DNA of 64,000 nt from Oligoflexia bacterium (lineage in GTDB: Bacteria; Bdellovibrionota_C; UBA2361; JBGSMV01). The stretch is from assembly GCA_019694515.1 (NCBI GenBank), contig JAIBBU010000011.1, forward strand, positions 1-64,000, read 5' to 3'. Of this stretch, positions 8,212-17,109 are shown piece by piece (position 1 is the stretch's first letter; the number at the start of each line of letters is the position of its first letter). Below the pieces are notes generated by a model that did no database searches, was not told where the DNA came from, and was given only the letters and a program-made list of their open reading frames with translations. A program made the translations under genes and the position numbers.

Positions 8212-9281
8212 TGCGTTTGTTAACGCCATCACTAGACTGGCTGCTGATCTGCGTGCCGATCACGCTGTACCTGGAGCATTTTGCTCCTCAGCAGGGGACC
8301 GCCGTATTCGTCTTTTCATGCTTAGCAATCATTCCGCTCGCCGGCTGGATGGGCCGTGCCACGGAGAGTCTTGCTAGCAAAATGGGAGAGGGGATTGGCG
8401 GACTTCTGAACGCGACCTTTGGCAATGCCGCCGAACTTATTATTGCGATTATTGCTTTAAGCCGCGGGATGACCGAGGTGGTGAAGGCTTCCATTACCGG
8501 TTCGATTATTGGAAATATCCTTTTGGTGATGGGGGCGAGCTACCTGTTGGGCGGTTTGCGCTACCCTGCGCAGCGGTTTAATGCCACGGCCGCACGTTCT
8601 CAGGCGACGACTCTAAGTCTCGCCACGATTGCTTTGATTATGCCCGCAGTGTTTTGGTTCACGGTGGCGCCGTCTGCCGCCAGTACTCTTGAGCGCAACC
8701 TCAGCCTCGATATTTCAATTGTACTCCTAATTACCTACGGACTGAGCCTGCTGTTTTCACTGCGCACCCATAAGGAACTTTTTCAGGGAGAGGAAGTCGA
8801 GCACGCCGTTGAGCATCACTTCAGCGTCAAGGCGGCGCTAGCCATTTTGATGCTGGCGACTGCGGGCGTCGCCTGGATGAGCGAGATCTTAGTCGGCGCT
8901 GTAGAGCATGCGGCGCATGCATTCGGCATGAGTAGCATCTTTGTGGGTGTGATTGTGGTGGCGATTATCGGCAATGCTGCCGAACATAGCACTGCGGTAC
9001 TGGTGGCGCGCAAGAATCGCATGGACCTTAGCATGGGGATTGCGATCGGCAGCAGTGTTCAGATTGCGCTATTTGTGGCGCCGCTTCTGGTAATCCTCAG
9101 CTATTTTATCGGCCCGCAGCCGATCGATCTCTTGTTTACCCCGTTAGAGATTGTTTCAATCGCCCTTGCGGTCTGGATTGCAGAACAGACTTCCGGCGAT
9201 GGTGAATCTAACTGGTTCGAAGGGGTGCAGCTGCTGAGTGTCTATCTGGTACTGGGAATTATCTTCTATTTCCTTCCCTAG
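8211..9281 (+). CDS. Calcium (cation)/proton antiporter
   Basis: Member of the CaCA superfamily, CAX/ChaA branch, exchanging Ca2+ or another divalent cation for protons across the inner membrane. Ten to eleven hydrophobic helices fill its 356 aa. Both alpha-repeats are visible: [16 protein letters not shown] followed by [16 protein letters not shown] near 68-105, and [20 protein letters not shown] followed by [10 protein letters not shown] in the second half. The start is ATG 8211, which overlaps the hisS stop, making the pair translationally coupled; an in-frame start at 8178 lies inside hisS. Its stop codon shares a CTAG palindrome with the convergent gene. Confidence 0.93.
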   Translation: MRLLTPSLDWLLICVPITLYLEHFAPQQGTAVFVFSCLAIIPLAGWMGRATESLASKMGEGIGGLLNATFGNAAELIIAIIALSRGMTEVVKASITGSIIGNILLVMGASYLLGGLRYPAQRFNATAARSQATTLSLATIALIMPAVFWFTVAPSAASTLERNLSLDISIVLLITYGLSLLFSLRTHKELFQGEEVEHAVEHHFSVKAALAILMLATAGVAWMSEILVGAVEHAAHAFGMSSIFVGVIVVAIIGNAAEHSTAVLVARKNRMDLSMGIAIGSSVQIALFVAPLLVILSYFIGPQPIDLLFTPLEIVSIALAVWIAEQTSGDGESNWFEGVQLLSVYLVLGIIFYFLP

Positions 9282-9886
9282 CTCCGATTGCCGAAGCGCA
9301 GCATTGCGTCAATTGTGCGCTGCGCTGAATCCGACTTCAGAAAATGTGCTGTTAGTTCCTGCTCTACATTAAACCCCAACTTATGATGCAGCGAGGTCAG
9401 CTTCTTTACGATCGAAGCCTCAGCAACGTTTCGCAGTGCGCTGACTAGACGTGCTGTGCGGCCGGTAGATTTCGCCGCGATGCTCATCGGAATAAAGGTA
9501 AGATCGACCCCCAACTCTAGGCAGGCTTTCAGACACTCGCCGCGGGCAGCGTCAATCATGCTTTGGTTGCCCGTCGCCTGCCCCTCTGTGAATTTCGCGC
9601 GCGCGTCAGCAAAAGTCTTGGTTGGTCCCAGAATGGGAGCGACTTCAGCAATCCGTCTAAGTACGCGCTTGGGAAGCGCGGGCTCCTCGCCGGGTTCAAG
9701 GGCGAGAGCGTCCAGCGCATGATCTGCAACTGTCCCGGTTTTATCGGCAGCAGTCTTCGAACCGCGCGCCACCGCTGCTGCTGCAGCGATAAGCCCGCGG
9801 CCCGGTTGTCGGATCGTTGCCAGGTCGAATTCAGGCTGAGGTTCAGGGGCGGTTTTTACCTGAGGCGGAACGGCAATATCCGGCAT
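9278..9886 (-). CDS. Unknown alanine-rich 202-aa protein
   Basis: I do not recognise this protein. The first 50 residues are proline/alanine rich and probably disordered ([20 protein letters not shown]). The rest is predicted helical and basic, without a signal peptide or clear membrane segment. A good ribosome binding site (TAGGAGC, 5 bases before ATG) supports the start; the site sits in a small palindrome AGGAGCTTCCT that could mask it. Its stop overlaps the convergent antiporter stop in a shared CTAG. A similarly odd protein lies at 11576-12340. A disordered N-terminus followed by helices is compatible with a secreted effector or a scaffold, but that is speculation. Confidence 0.65.
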   Translation of the reverse strand: MPDIAVPPQVKTAPEPQPEFDLATIRQPGRGLIAAAAAVARGSKTAADKTGTVADHALDALALEPGEEPALPKRVLRRIAEVAPILGPTKTFADARAKFTEGQATGNQSMIDAARGECLKACLELGVDLTFIPMSIAAKSTGRTARLVSALRNVAEASIVKKLTSLHHKLGFNVEQELTAHFLKSDSAQRTIDAMLRFGNRS

Positions 9887-9976
9887 AGGAAGCTCCTATT
9901 AATGAACTTAATATGAGCAGTGAAAGGCGGAGTGTACGGTTCGGGGCTTAGCGCGCAGGAATCGAGGTGCAGTTAG

Positions 9977-11488
9977 CTATTGAGCCGCAAATTTATAAAG
10001 CTTACCTTCCACATAGGAAGCAACATACAGCTCCTTTTCGGAGTCCACGCCAAAGGTTGAAATCGCGAGATTGCTGTCAAAAAGCTGTGTGACTGCAGCT
10101 GAGTGCGTGGTGCGGGTTAAGGCCCAAATACGCCCTGTTACAAAATCTCCGTAGATATATTTGCCAACCAATCCCGGCAGCTCTGTCCCCCGATAGACGT
10201 AGCCCCCGGTTATAGATCCCCCCACCTGATGTGAATATTCGTGTACCGGAAGAGTAAGGTTCCTCCGGCTGCAGCCGGAGGAGGGTTGATAACAAGCCGT
10301 TCCTTCCATCGTGTTCCAGCCATAGTTGTGGCCGTTGCTGATAAGATCGATCTCCTCTCTTTCGTTTTGTCCCACGTCGCCCGCCCAAAGCAGACCGCTT
10401 TGTGAGTCGAATGAGAAACGCCAAGGGTTTCTGAGGCCAAATGCGAAGATCTCCGGTTTAAACCCCTGAGCATTCGAGGCAAATGGATTGTCGCTGGGGA
10501 TGGCGTAGTGCTTGCCGTCGGCAGTGTGGTCGACATCGATACGCAGGATTTTACCAAGAAACTTGGTCCGATCCTGTCCGTTCCCTTGAGGGTCGCCGCC
10601 GCTTCCTCCGTCACCCAGACCGATATAAAGATACCCGTCAGGGCCGAAGGCCAATGCTCCGCCGTTATGATTCTCAAAAGGCTGTTGAACGGTCAGCAAG
10701 ATCAGCTGGCTTTCAGGATCTGCGGCGTCATTGTTGCCGTTTGCGACCCTAAAGCGCGCGATCACAGTGGCGCCATCTGCCTCCCGGGTATAATTCACGA
10801 AGAAATAGCCGTTGGTAGCAAAGTCAGGGTGAAATGCTAGTCCCAGCAGTCCCCGTTCCCCGCCGTCTACGATCAGCGACCTGATATCCAAGAACTCGGA
10901 TTTGAGGGGGTTAGTGCGTAGATTCTTGATTAACTGAATGCGGCCCGCCTGCTCCACGATGAGTAGCCGATCTGATTCGTCACCGGGATATTGAATATCT
11001 ACCGGACTAGAGAAGGTGATGCCTGGGAAAGCCTCGCGCAAAATCAAGCTCCCAGGAATTATGCGGCGACGCAGCGCCGCTAACCAGGTAGCCATGTTTC
11101 TAAGACCGCTGCTGGAGGGGCGGATGGTTAAACGCTGAATATTTGAGAGGGACTGCGAGCCTGAACAATTCGTCAGCACTCGCAGGAAAAATGGCACTCC
11201 GCCGCTTCGGTCGATTCCTTTCAGATCACGGGCGGTAAGCTTTGTCGGCACGGAGGCTCCGGCTGCTGTGATGATATTCGTAGTCGCAGTGGGATTCGAG
11301 CTCAGGGCATTCCGGCGTGCGGCGGCATACAACGTGTATGAGCAATCGGCTGCAGACTCGGCCGGGGTGATGGTGAGTGTCAACTTCGATCCCGCCAGTG
11401 AAAAGTTGCCGCGCAGCGATACCTCAGGAGCTGCGCTCAATGCTAGCGGGAAGAATAGAAGAATTAAGAGGGTCGTCGAAATGCGCAT
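9977..11488 (-). CDS. Secreted PQQ-dependent sugar dehydrogenase (glucose/sorbosone dehydrogenase family)
   Basis: Six-bladed beta-propeller of the soluble aldose sugar dehydrogenase family (GSDH/HHIP-like), which oxidises sugars in the periplasm with pyrroloquinoline quinone. Family motifs are plentiful: ERGLLGLAFHPDF near 215, GDGGSGGDPQGNGQD near 290, FGLRNPWRFSFD near 348, AGDVGQNEREEI near 367 and HNYGWNTMEG near 386. The first 22 residues form a signal peptide ending LALSA. A non-catalytic domain of about 110 residues precedes the propeller. ATG 11488 is chosen over 11512 because it has an AAGGA site at the right distance and starts the signal peptide directly. Confidence 0.88.
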   Translation of the reverse strand: MRISTTLLILLFFPLALSAAPEVSLRGNFSLAGSKLTLTITPAESAADCSYTLYAAARRNALSSNPTATTNIITAAGASVPTKLTARDLKGIDRSGGVPFFLRVLTNCSGSQSLSNIQRLTIRPSSSGLRNMATWLAALRRRIIPGSLILREAFPGITFSSPVDIQYPGDESDRLLIVEQAGRIQLIKNLRTNPLKSEFLDIRSLIVDGGERGLLGLAFHPDFATNGYFFVNYTREADGATVIARFRVANGNNDAADPESQLILLTVQQPFENHNGGALAFGPDGYLYIGLGDGGSGGDPQGNGQDRTKFLGKILRIDVDHTADGKHYAIPSDNPFASNAQGFKPEIFAFGLRNPWRFSFDSQSGLLWAGDVGQNEREEIDLISNGHNYGWNTMEGTACYQPSSGCSRRNLTLPVHEYSHQVGGSITGGYVYRGTELPGLVGKYIYGDFVTGRIWALTRTTHSAAVTQLFDSNLAISTFGVDSEKELYVASYVEGKLYKFAAQ

Positions 11489-11575
11489 GTGCTGTCCTTG
11501 CCGGTTGATCATGGCGGCTTTAGCCAGCTTTTAGCATGATCCCGCGCAATCCGAAAAGAAAGGTCTCTAAGAGCT

Positions 11576-12340
11576 TTAGGCAGCCACTAATTCGGGTTCA
11601 GCGTCCAGCGGCGAGTGAGATAGCGCCGCGCGTGGTCCCAGTTCGATCTCTAGGGCAGCCAGCAATTCTTCCTGTCGCGCATTGGAGGCGTGTTCCAAAG
11701 CTTCTCGGTCCTGGCGTTGCTGCGGAGAGACTTCAAGTCCCAAAGCCTGCGCCTCGGATCGTGCGAAGGCGTCGCGGATCTCAATATCGTTGGTCAAAGG
11801 CACGATACCGGCGGCAGAGAGGCGCAGCCCTTCGAAGCTGTCTTCTTCTATGGTGATCGCGGATGATGTATGCGGCTCGGCCGCATCCGGCTCGGCTGTA
11901 ATTAGTCCCTCCTGCGCAATCGCCTCTTCGACCGGGGGCAGTTGAGCCTGTTCGGGTTGCTCTTCGCCGGGCTCTAGGATGTTGCGTTCCGATCCTTCAA
12001 GCCCAGTCGCATGATGCTTCATTACCTCGGCCGTCGCGGTGGCAAGTTCGATTTTCGCACCGAAGGGAAGAGCTTCAGCACCCGGCATAGCATCTACAGC
12101 CTGTCGAGCGGCGCGATCATAGCTGCCGATTGCATCGCTGATTCCAACTGTGCGCACACCTTCGCGGTCGGGAAGATTAAAGGGGGTTTGCAGCGCCGCA
12201 GCGATCCCCGAACGGTCAACCCGCAGCGCGCGCTGATCAGCAGCTCGCCCAAAAGCCGATTGAGCATCGCTCAGCTCCGGGATCGCCTCCGAAGCTAATC
12301 CGGGGATAGGAAGCGTTCTGTTGTCTACTGCTAAGGCCAT
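11576..12340 (-). CDS. Unknown acidic, Ala/Glu-rich 254-aa protein
   Basis: I do not recognise this protein. It is soluble, acidic and low in complexity, with a Glu/Pro/Gln-rich centre (EPGEEQPEQAQLPPVEEA near residues 126-143) and mostly helical flanks. No signal peptide, membrane segment or cysteine-based motif is visible. It ends upstream of the sugar dehydrogenase gene, 87 bases away. A hairpin sits just before its start and a strong ribosome binding site is not obvious. Composition resembles the 202-aa protein at 9278-9886, and both read in the same direction, so they may belong together. Confidence 0.6.
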   Translation of the reverse strand: MALAVDNRTLPIPGLASEAIPELSDAQSAFGRAADQRALRVDRSGIAAALQTPFNLPDREGVRTVGISDAIGSYDRAARQAVDAMPGAEALPFGAKIELATATAEVMKHHATGLEGSERNILEPGEEQPEQAQLPPVEEAIAQEGLITAEPDAAEPHTSSAITIEEDSFEGLRLSAAGIVPLTNDIEIRDAFARSEAQALGLEVSPQQRQDREALEHASNARQEELLAALEIELGPRAALSHSPLDAEPELVAA

Positions 12341-12366
12341 GACGTGTTTAACCCTGCCAATCTATA

Positions 12367-12386
12367 TATAGGCCACACCGCCTATA
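12367..12386 (-). other. Hairpin upstream of the 254-aa gene
   Basis: A perfect 7-bp inverted repeat (TATAGGC, 6-base loop, GCCTATA) lies 27 bases before the start codon of the unknown acidic protein, in an AT-rich stretch. This is a reasonable position for an operator or a leader structure. Confidence 0.4.
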
Positions 12387-12505
12387 AAGATTATGGTTCA
12401 GTTTAACAGGGCGTGATTTATTAAGCCAAAAAAATGCCGGAAATTCGAATAGTTATTATATTCGGGGCTCCATGAGCAATTTCAGTAAGTTATGGGGATG
12501 AGCAG

Positions 12506-14086
12506 GTGAAAGGCGGCGGGTTGTTTTGGCTCATGATTGTTGCGCTTGCTCCGCTTGGGATCATCTCGAACCTGCACTCCGTTTATGGTTGGGTAGATCC
12601 GGCCGAAACCATTTACCACGTACGCGAGCTGGCAGTCGGTCGGGTGCCGTATCGGGATATTTTTTCTCACCATTTTTTAGGCTATCTCTTCCCTTTAGCC
12701 CTGATTGATCGGCTGCACGCGATCACCCCCGATTTTTTCTGGGCGCTGGTGGTCGCCAACAATCTGCTGTGTGCTCTGCTGACCTTCCTAGTGGTTAAAG
12801 AGTTGGCTGATGAGAGCAGTGCCAAGCTTGGGGCCTTGGCCATGATTACGGTCGGATGGCTTCCGGGGTGGTATGGCGATCTGTTTGTGAACCAAAATTA
12901 TTATTGGCCCGTCCAGCTAATCTACTTTTGGGCACTGCTTCGCGCAGCGCAGAGACGGGCCGTCTCTTGGTATGCCCTGAGCGGGCTAAGTCTGGGGGCC
13001 CTGGTGGTCCTCGATCAGAGGCTGCTGCTCTTTGCAGCCCTGCCTCTCCTGTTGTGGGGACCTGGGATGCTGAAACAGGTGCTGGCGCTGACCGGCAGCG
13101 CTGCTGTTTGTCCTCTATTATCGTTAGGGTATCTCTACCAAAATCGGGCGCTACAAGATTTTTGGTATCAGACCATCGTGTTCCCCAGCGCAGTAAGAAA
13201 TGTGGCGATCGCTAGCAGTTTAGCTGCCAGATTCCGAGAGCTTTTGATTGGTGCACTTAGCACCGAGCCGCTTGCGCTCTTGTTGGCGGCCGTCAGCGGA
13301 GCATTAGCTATACTCCTAGAGCGACGCCGCCATGTGCGTTTGGTTCTCGCAGGGTTTCTACTTTGCAGCTTGGTCTGCGTACTTCTGGGAGGTCGAGCCT
13401 TCATTAATTATCTGCTTTTTCTGGGACCAGGCATGCTGGTCCTGATCGGGTGTTTGCCGTTCTACTCGGCCAAATTCGGGTTAACCGCTAAGCGCGCTGC
13501 TTGTGCGATAGTGCTCACCTTGTGCCTGCTCAGTGCAGCTTCCCCGGCATTACGTTACCTAAAATTCGGCAAGGCGTTTGTAATCTCCCAGGAGGCCACA
13601 CTGCTGGAAACTGCGGATTATGTTAATCAGAGCTATGGGACTTCCGGAAACATGTTCGTATGGGGATATGCGCCGCAACTCTATCTGCTAACGGACCGGC
13701 TTTCGCCTTTTAGAGACCTGAGCTTGTTGTCGGTTGTGGGTGGAAGCTTTCGCAGTGACTTAGAAGGCGACGAAGATATCTCACTTCCACTTTTCGACGA
13801 GTTAAAGCGCATGTTTCAAGACACCCCGCCGCAGCTTTTGGTGGTGTACGGCGTGCGCGGTCAGGAGGTGTTGCGCGATCCGGCATTCTTGCTGACCCAG
13901 CGCATGCCGACTGCCCCCTATCCGCAATGTGATTTTGACAAAATCAGCCGGCTAAGTTTCCTAAAATCGGCGATCGAAAATAACTATCAGCTGGTCAAGA
14001 CCATCGATAATCACTACGACTACGCCAAGATTTATCTGGCCACCAGCGCAGCACCGCGGACGAAGAGCGCTATCCCATCAAGTTAG
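12506..14086 (+). CDS. Polytopic membrane glycosyltransferase-like protein (GT39/ArnT type)
   Basis: A membrane protein of 526 aa with about ten to twelve hydrophobic helices and a soluble C-terminal third. The first periplasmic loop carries WVDPAETIYHVRELAVG and RVPYRDIFSHHF (about residues 30-56). This arrangement, acidic residues after helix one and a YRD..SHH segment, is typical of GT39/PMT-like enzymes that use polyprenyl-phosphate sugars to modify lipids or proteins in the periplasm. The start is a GTG with a GGGGA site upstream, because the nearest ATG runs into a stop. The substrate is not predictable. It is monocistronic, convergent with the AAA ATPase gene. Confidence 0.75.
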   Translation: MKGGGLFWLMIVALAPLGIISNLHSVYGWVDPAETIYHVRELAVGRVPYRDIFSHHFLGYLFPLALIDRLHAITPDFFWALVVANNLLCALLTFLVVKELADESSAKLGALAMITVGWLPGWYGDLFVNQNYYWPVQLIYFWALLRAAQRRAVSWYALSGLSLGALVVLDQRLLLFAALPLLLWGPGMLKQVLALTGSAAVCPLLSLGYLYQNRALQDFWYQTIVFPSAVRNVAIASSLAARFRELLIGALSTEPLALLLAAVSGALAILLERRRHVRLVLAGFLLCSLVCVLLGGRAFINYLLFLGPGMLVLIGCLPFYSAKFGLTAKRAACAIVLTLCLLSAASPALRYLKFGKAFVISQEATLLETADYVNQSYGTSGNMFVWGYAPQLYLLTDRLSPFRDLSLLSVVGGSFRSDLEGDEDISLPLFDELKRMFQDTPPQLLVVYGVRGQEVLRDPAFLLTQRMPTAPYPQCDFDKISRLSFLKSAIENNYQLVKTIDNHYDYAKIYLATSAAPRTKSAIPSS

Positions 14087-14121
14087 CTTAGTACCAGGCG
14101 GATTGTTTCAACTGTGGCTCT

Positions 14122-15252
14122 CTAAGAGAGGACTTCGCTTAAGGCTCGATCGATATCCGCCAGCGTGACTAGATAATCCCGTTTTTTGCCCTGACTCTCG
14201 CGTTTAAAAGCGTTCAGACCGGCGCGATTACAAATTTCCTTTATATCCGCGCCCGAGCGACCTGCCGTAATCTGAGAAAGATGCTGTAAGTCTACGCCGT
14301 CAGCCAATTTTAGTTTAGAAAGGCTTAGAGCAAAGAGGCGGGCCCGGCTGTCGAAATCCGGCAGGGGAATCTCGATTACTTTGCTTAGCCTGCCGGCGCG
14401 CTTTAATGCCGGATCGACTAGTTCGCCGCGATTGGTTGCAGCGATTATGTAAAGCCCTTCCGATTTTACGACTCCATCTACGAGCTGCAGTAGATGGTTG
14501 AGCAAATTCTCGGCCCAGGCTTGGCCTCCGCCTAATCGCATTTTGCCGATTGAATCAACCTCATCGATGAAGATGACAGCAGGTGCGTGTCGGCTTGCGG
14601 CGCTAAACAATCGCGATAGATTCTTTTCCGATTCTCCTACCCACTTAGATACGACCTCATCCATCTTAAGAGCGAAGAAGGCCATGCCGGCGTTAGTAGC
14701 CATTACTTTGGCAATAGTAGTCTTGCCGGTACCTGGTGGCCCATTTAGGAGGATCCCTTTGGGCACCTCGATGCCATATCTTTTTGCAGTTAATGGATCC
14801 TTGAGCAGATTCACGACCGACACCAACTCTTCTTTGAGCGAATCCGCGATTACCAAGTCCCCCCAGCCGTATTGTTCGACCTTGGTATTTAAGGGGGCCG
14901 GGTTGTATCCGGTCTGGGACTTAAGATCCTCGCCCGTTTGTTGCTGATGGCTGCGAGCACGGGGCATGAGCCCACGCATCGCACTTGAAATGATTAGCAG
15001 CGTAAGGGCCAGTGGTGCGACGTGCAGGAACAGCAACATCATCTGCTCGCGGGAGTACTCACGACTCACGATCAGCTTGACCACCACCAATCCGGCTAAC
15101 ACAATTGAAAAACCGGCTAATAGGAAATCTAATCGTTGCAGGACGGCGGGTGCGTACCAATATCGGGCGTGATAGCCAAAATAGAGGAAGGGCATGAGAA
15201 AGAAGATCAGCAGCGTAGTGGGAGAAGGCTCGAAGAGCTGGACCAAATCCAT
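14122..15252 (-). CDS. Membrane-anchored AAA ATPase, FtsH-like but without protease domain
   Basis: An AAA+ ATPase of 376 aa with three or four hydrophobic helices in the first 100 residues, then one AAA domain. Visible motifs are Walker A GPPGTGKTT near residue 162, Walker B VIFIDEVDS near 220, sensor 1 IAATNRG near 265 and a terminal arginine-finger region ALKRAGRLSKVIEI. These resemble FtsH and other membrane AAA proteins, but the protein stops after the AAA lid, so the HEXXH zinc peptidase is missing. It may remodel or extract membrane proteins for another partner. ATG 15252 is preferred to the upstream TTG at 15282 because a GAGAA site precedes it. Confidence 0.85.
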   Translation of the reverse strand: MDLVQLFEPSPTTLLIFFLMPFLYFGYHARYWYAPAVLQRLDFLLAGFSIVLAGLVVVKLIVSREYSREQMMLLFLHVAPLALTLLIISSAMRGLMPRARSHQQQTGEDLKSQTGYNPAPLNTKVEQYGWGDLVIADSLKEELVSVVNLLKDPLTAKRYGIEVPKGILLNGPPGTGKTTIAKVMATNAGMAFFALKMDEVVSKWVGESEKNLSRLFSAASRHAPAVIFIDEVDSIGKMRLGGGQAWAENLLNHLLQLVDGVVKSEGLYIIAATNRGELVDPALKRAGRLSKVIEIPLPDFDSRARLFALSLSKLKLADGVDLQHLSQITAGRSGADIKEICNRAGLNAFKRESQGKKRDYLVTLADIDRALSEVLS

Positions 15253-15371
15253 TCTAAAATTCTCGCAGAAAGGCAACTCCAAAGCAATTTATCCAAGCGG
15301 CGCCTAAAAGTGATGGAATGCCGCAGTTAGATTGCAGGTGCTGCTTGCGGCTGGTATCCTGAGCGCACTGC

Positions 15372-16397
15372 ATGCAGACTCCCTCTAAGAATATTCTGAA
15401 GGTCGCGCGTACGCTATTTGCGGAGGCGGAGGAGATCTCTTGTTTTGTTGACAGCTTGGCCAAAGATCAGCGCGAGCATGTTGCTGTGCTTTGGACCAAA
15501 GATCGCCCACAAACTGCGCCGTTCCCCGTCATCCCCCAGTTTGATTTTCAGCCGCAGTTCGTCGACATGGTACCGTGGGAGGCGCGACCGGCGGCTTCAC
15601 CCTTGCATGAGGCGGGTTCTTTTTATGTTTTGGATCCTTCCTCTGTTTTCTGCGCTTCCGCGCTTTCTTCGATTGCGCCCAATACTGGGCCGATCCTGGA
15701 TCTCTGTGCTGCTCCGGGAGGGAAGTCGATCGCAGCTTGGGCGCAGCTTCATCCGCAGCTATTGGTAGCAAATGAGGTGATAGGAAAGCGGCTGCCTGCA
15801 TTGATATCCAATCTCCGCCGCTTACTGATTGCCCCCGTGATCGTGTCCTCCTCTGACAGCAGCTGGTTTGCAGCGGAGTTTCGCAAGTCGTTCGCCTTGG
15901 TAGTGTGCGATGTCCCTTGCTCCGGGCAGAGTCTGCTTGCCCGCGGGCAGGGAAATGCCGGCGCATTCCATCCAACCACAATTAATTCCAACAGCCGTCG
16001 GCAGCGGCGGATAGTAGCAAATGCTGCACAAGCGGTCGCGCCGGGGGGCTATCTGCTCTATTCAACCTGCACTTTTTCACCTGCAGAGAACGAAGAGATT
16101 GTCCAATGGTTGATGCGGAAATTTCCCCAATTTGAAGCGTGTGCAGTGGCGATGCTAGAGCCTTACCGCTCGCGATTGAGTGCTGCTCCCTGCTATCGTC
16201 TGTATCCGCACCAACGCAAAGGCGCGGGGGGATTCGTATGTCTAATGAGAAACTGCGAGAGTGGCGACGCGGCGCCCCTCGAAATCTCTCTAATTCGGCC
16301 GTACTTTCAGGCCGGGGTCGATCTGCCTCAGTCTGAAGCCCGGGCTAGGAAGATCGGTTCGCGCTCAAGCAGAGGCGGGAGCAGGGGAGACGATTGA
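15372..16397 (+). CDS. RsmB/NOP-family RNA (cytosine-5) methyltransferase
   Basis: SAM-dependent enzyme expected to make 5-methylcytosine in rRNA or tRNA. The SAM-binding motif LCAAPGGKS lies at about residues 111-119. The two cysteines of the family are both present: the motif IV cysteine in DVPCSGQ near 180 and the catalytic motif VI cysteine in STCTFSP near 231. The protein is 341 aa, shorter than RsmB because the NusB-like N-terminal domain is absent, so it resembles the RsmF/NSUN branch. The C-terminal end overlaps the convergent pilin-like gene by 70 bases, unusually long for this window. Confidence 0.9.
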   Translation: MQTPSKNILKVARTLFAEAEEISCFVDSLAKDQREHVAVLWTKDRPQTAPFPVIPQFDFQPQFVDMVPWEARPAASPLHEAGSFYVLDPSSVFCASALSSIAPNTGPILDLCAAPGGKSIAAWAQLHPQLLVANEVIGKRLPALISNLRRLLIAPVIVSSSDSSWFAAEFRKSFALVVCDVPCSGQSLLARGQGNAGAFHPTTINSNSRRQRRIVANAAQAVAPGGYLLYSTCTFSPAENEEIVQWLMRKFPQFEACAVAMLEPYRSRLSAAPCYRLYPHQRKGAGGFVCLMRNCESGDAAPLEISLIRPYFQAGVDLPQSEARARKIGSRSSRGGSRGDD

Positions 16398-17107
16398 GTG
16401 AGGAGCTGAGTCGGGAGCGCAGTTTGGCGTCTCGCAATCACCTTTAGGGCGCTATCGGCGACGGTGTCGATGCGCACTTGTCCGTAAAGTGAGATCAGGC
16501 TGATGCGGGGTACAGGCATCTCTGTTCCCTTGAGCTCGGAGATCTCGATATCTCCGTCAGCGATTAAAATTGTATCTGCGCTAACGACTAAGGATTTAAT
16601 TGCAGCTGCGCCGATTACTAATAGTCGCGGGCTAGCGATGGTTAGGCGTTCCGCCAACATATTGCCATTAATGATCTGTTCACCCGCTAAGGTTAAGTTT
16701 GCGAATTTGCATTGGCGCGTGCTCCTGGAAAGTAAGGGTGTAGGAGTGGTCGATTCGCCGCAGATCCAAGGGAAAATCCCCGGCATTGAAAGATCGAAAG
16801 CCGGAAATGCTCCACCCAGGTTGTGCTGGTTTAGGATGGGTGCATCCAGGTTAGCGGAACTCTTCGGATAAAGGCATAAAGCGTATTGAGATAGGTGCGT
16901 CAGCGGGCATGGCTCGACTGTTGTTAATGCTGCAGAGTTTTCGATGGCGCTTTGAATCGCATTATTGTTTGCGCTCAATTGAGTTAGCGCAGACTGCCAT
17001 CCACCGACGACCCAGTTAGAGCGTTGCCAACAAAGCAGCACTAAAACACTCCACACCAGGAGTATCGGCGCACAAACAAGCAGGATCGAACCGCGCATTT
17101 TTTTCAT
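16328..17107 (-). CDS. Pilin-like tip protein candidate (PilX/GspK-like position)
   Basis: Last gene of the pseudopilin operon, 259 aa. The N-terminus reads MKKMRGSILLV: a short basic leader, a glycine that would precede prepilin peptidase cleavage, and a hydrophobic helix of about 20 residues. Position +5 is not glutamate, as in GspK/PilX-type tip pseudopilins. The rest is a beta-rich soluble domain rich in serine and alanine with several cysteines. It begins two bases after the preceding stop. The identification rests on the N-terminus and gene order; the soluble domain is not recognised. The 3' end overlaps the methyltransferase gene. Confidence 0.65.
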   Translation of the reverse strand: MKKMRGSILLVCAPILLVWSVLVLLCWQRSNWVVGGWQSALTQLSANNNAIQSAIENSAALTTVEPCPLTHLSQYALCLYPKSSANLDAPILNQHNLGGAFPAFDLSMPGIFPWICGESTTPTPLLSRSTRQCKFANLTLAGEQIINGNMLAERLTIASPRLLVIGAAAIKSLVVSADTILIADGDIEISELKGTEMPVPRISLISLYGQVRIDTVADSALKVIARRQTALPTQLLTQSSPLLPPLLEREPIFLARASD

Positions 17108-17109
17108 CT

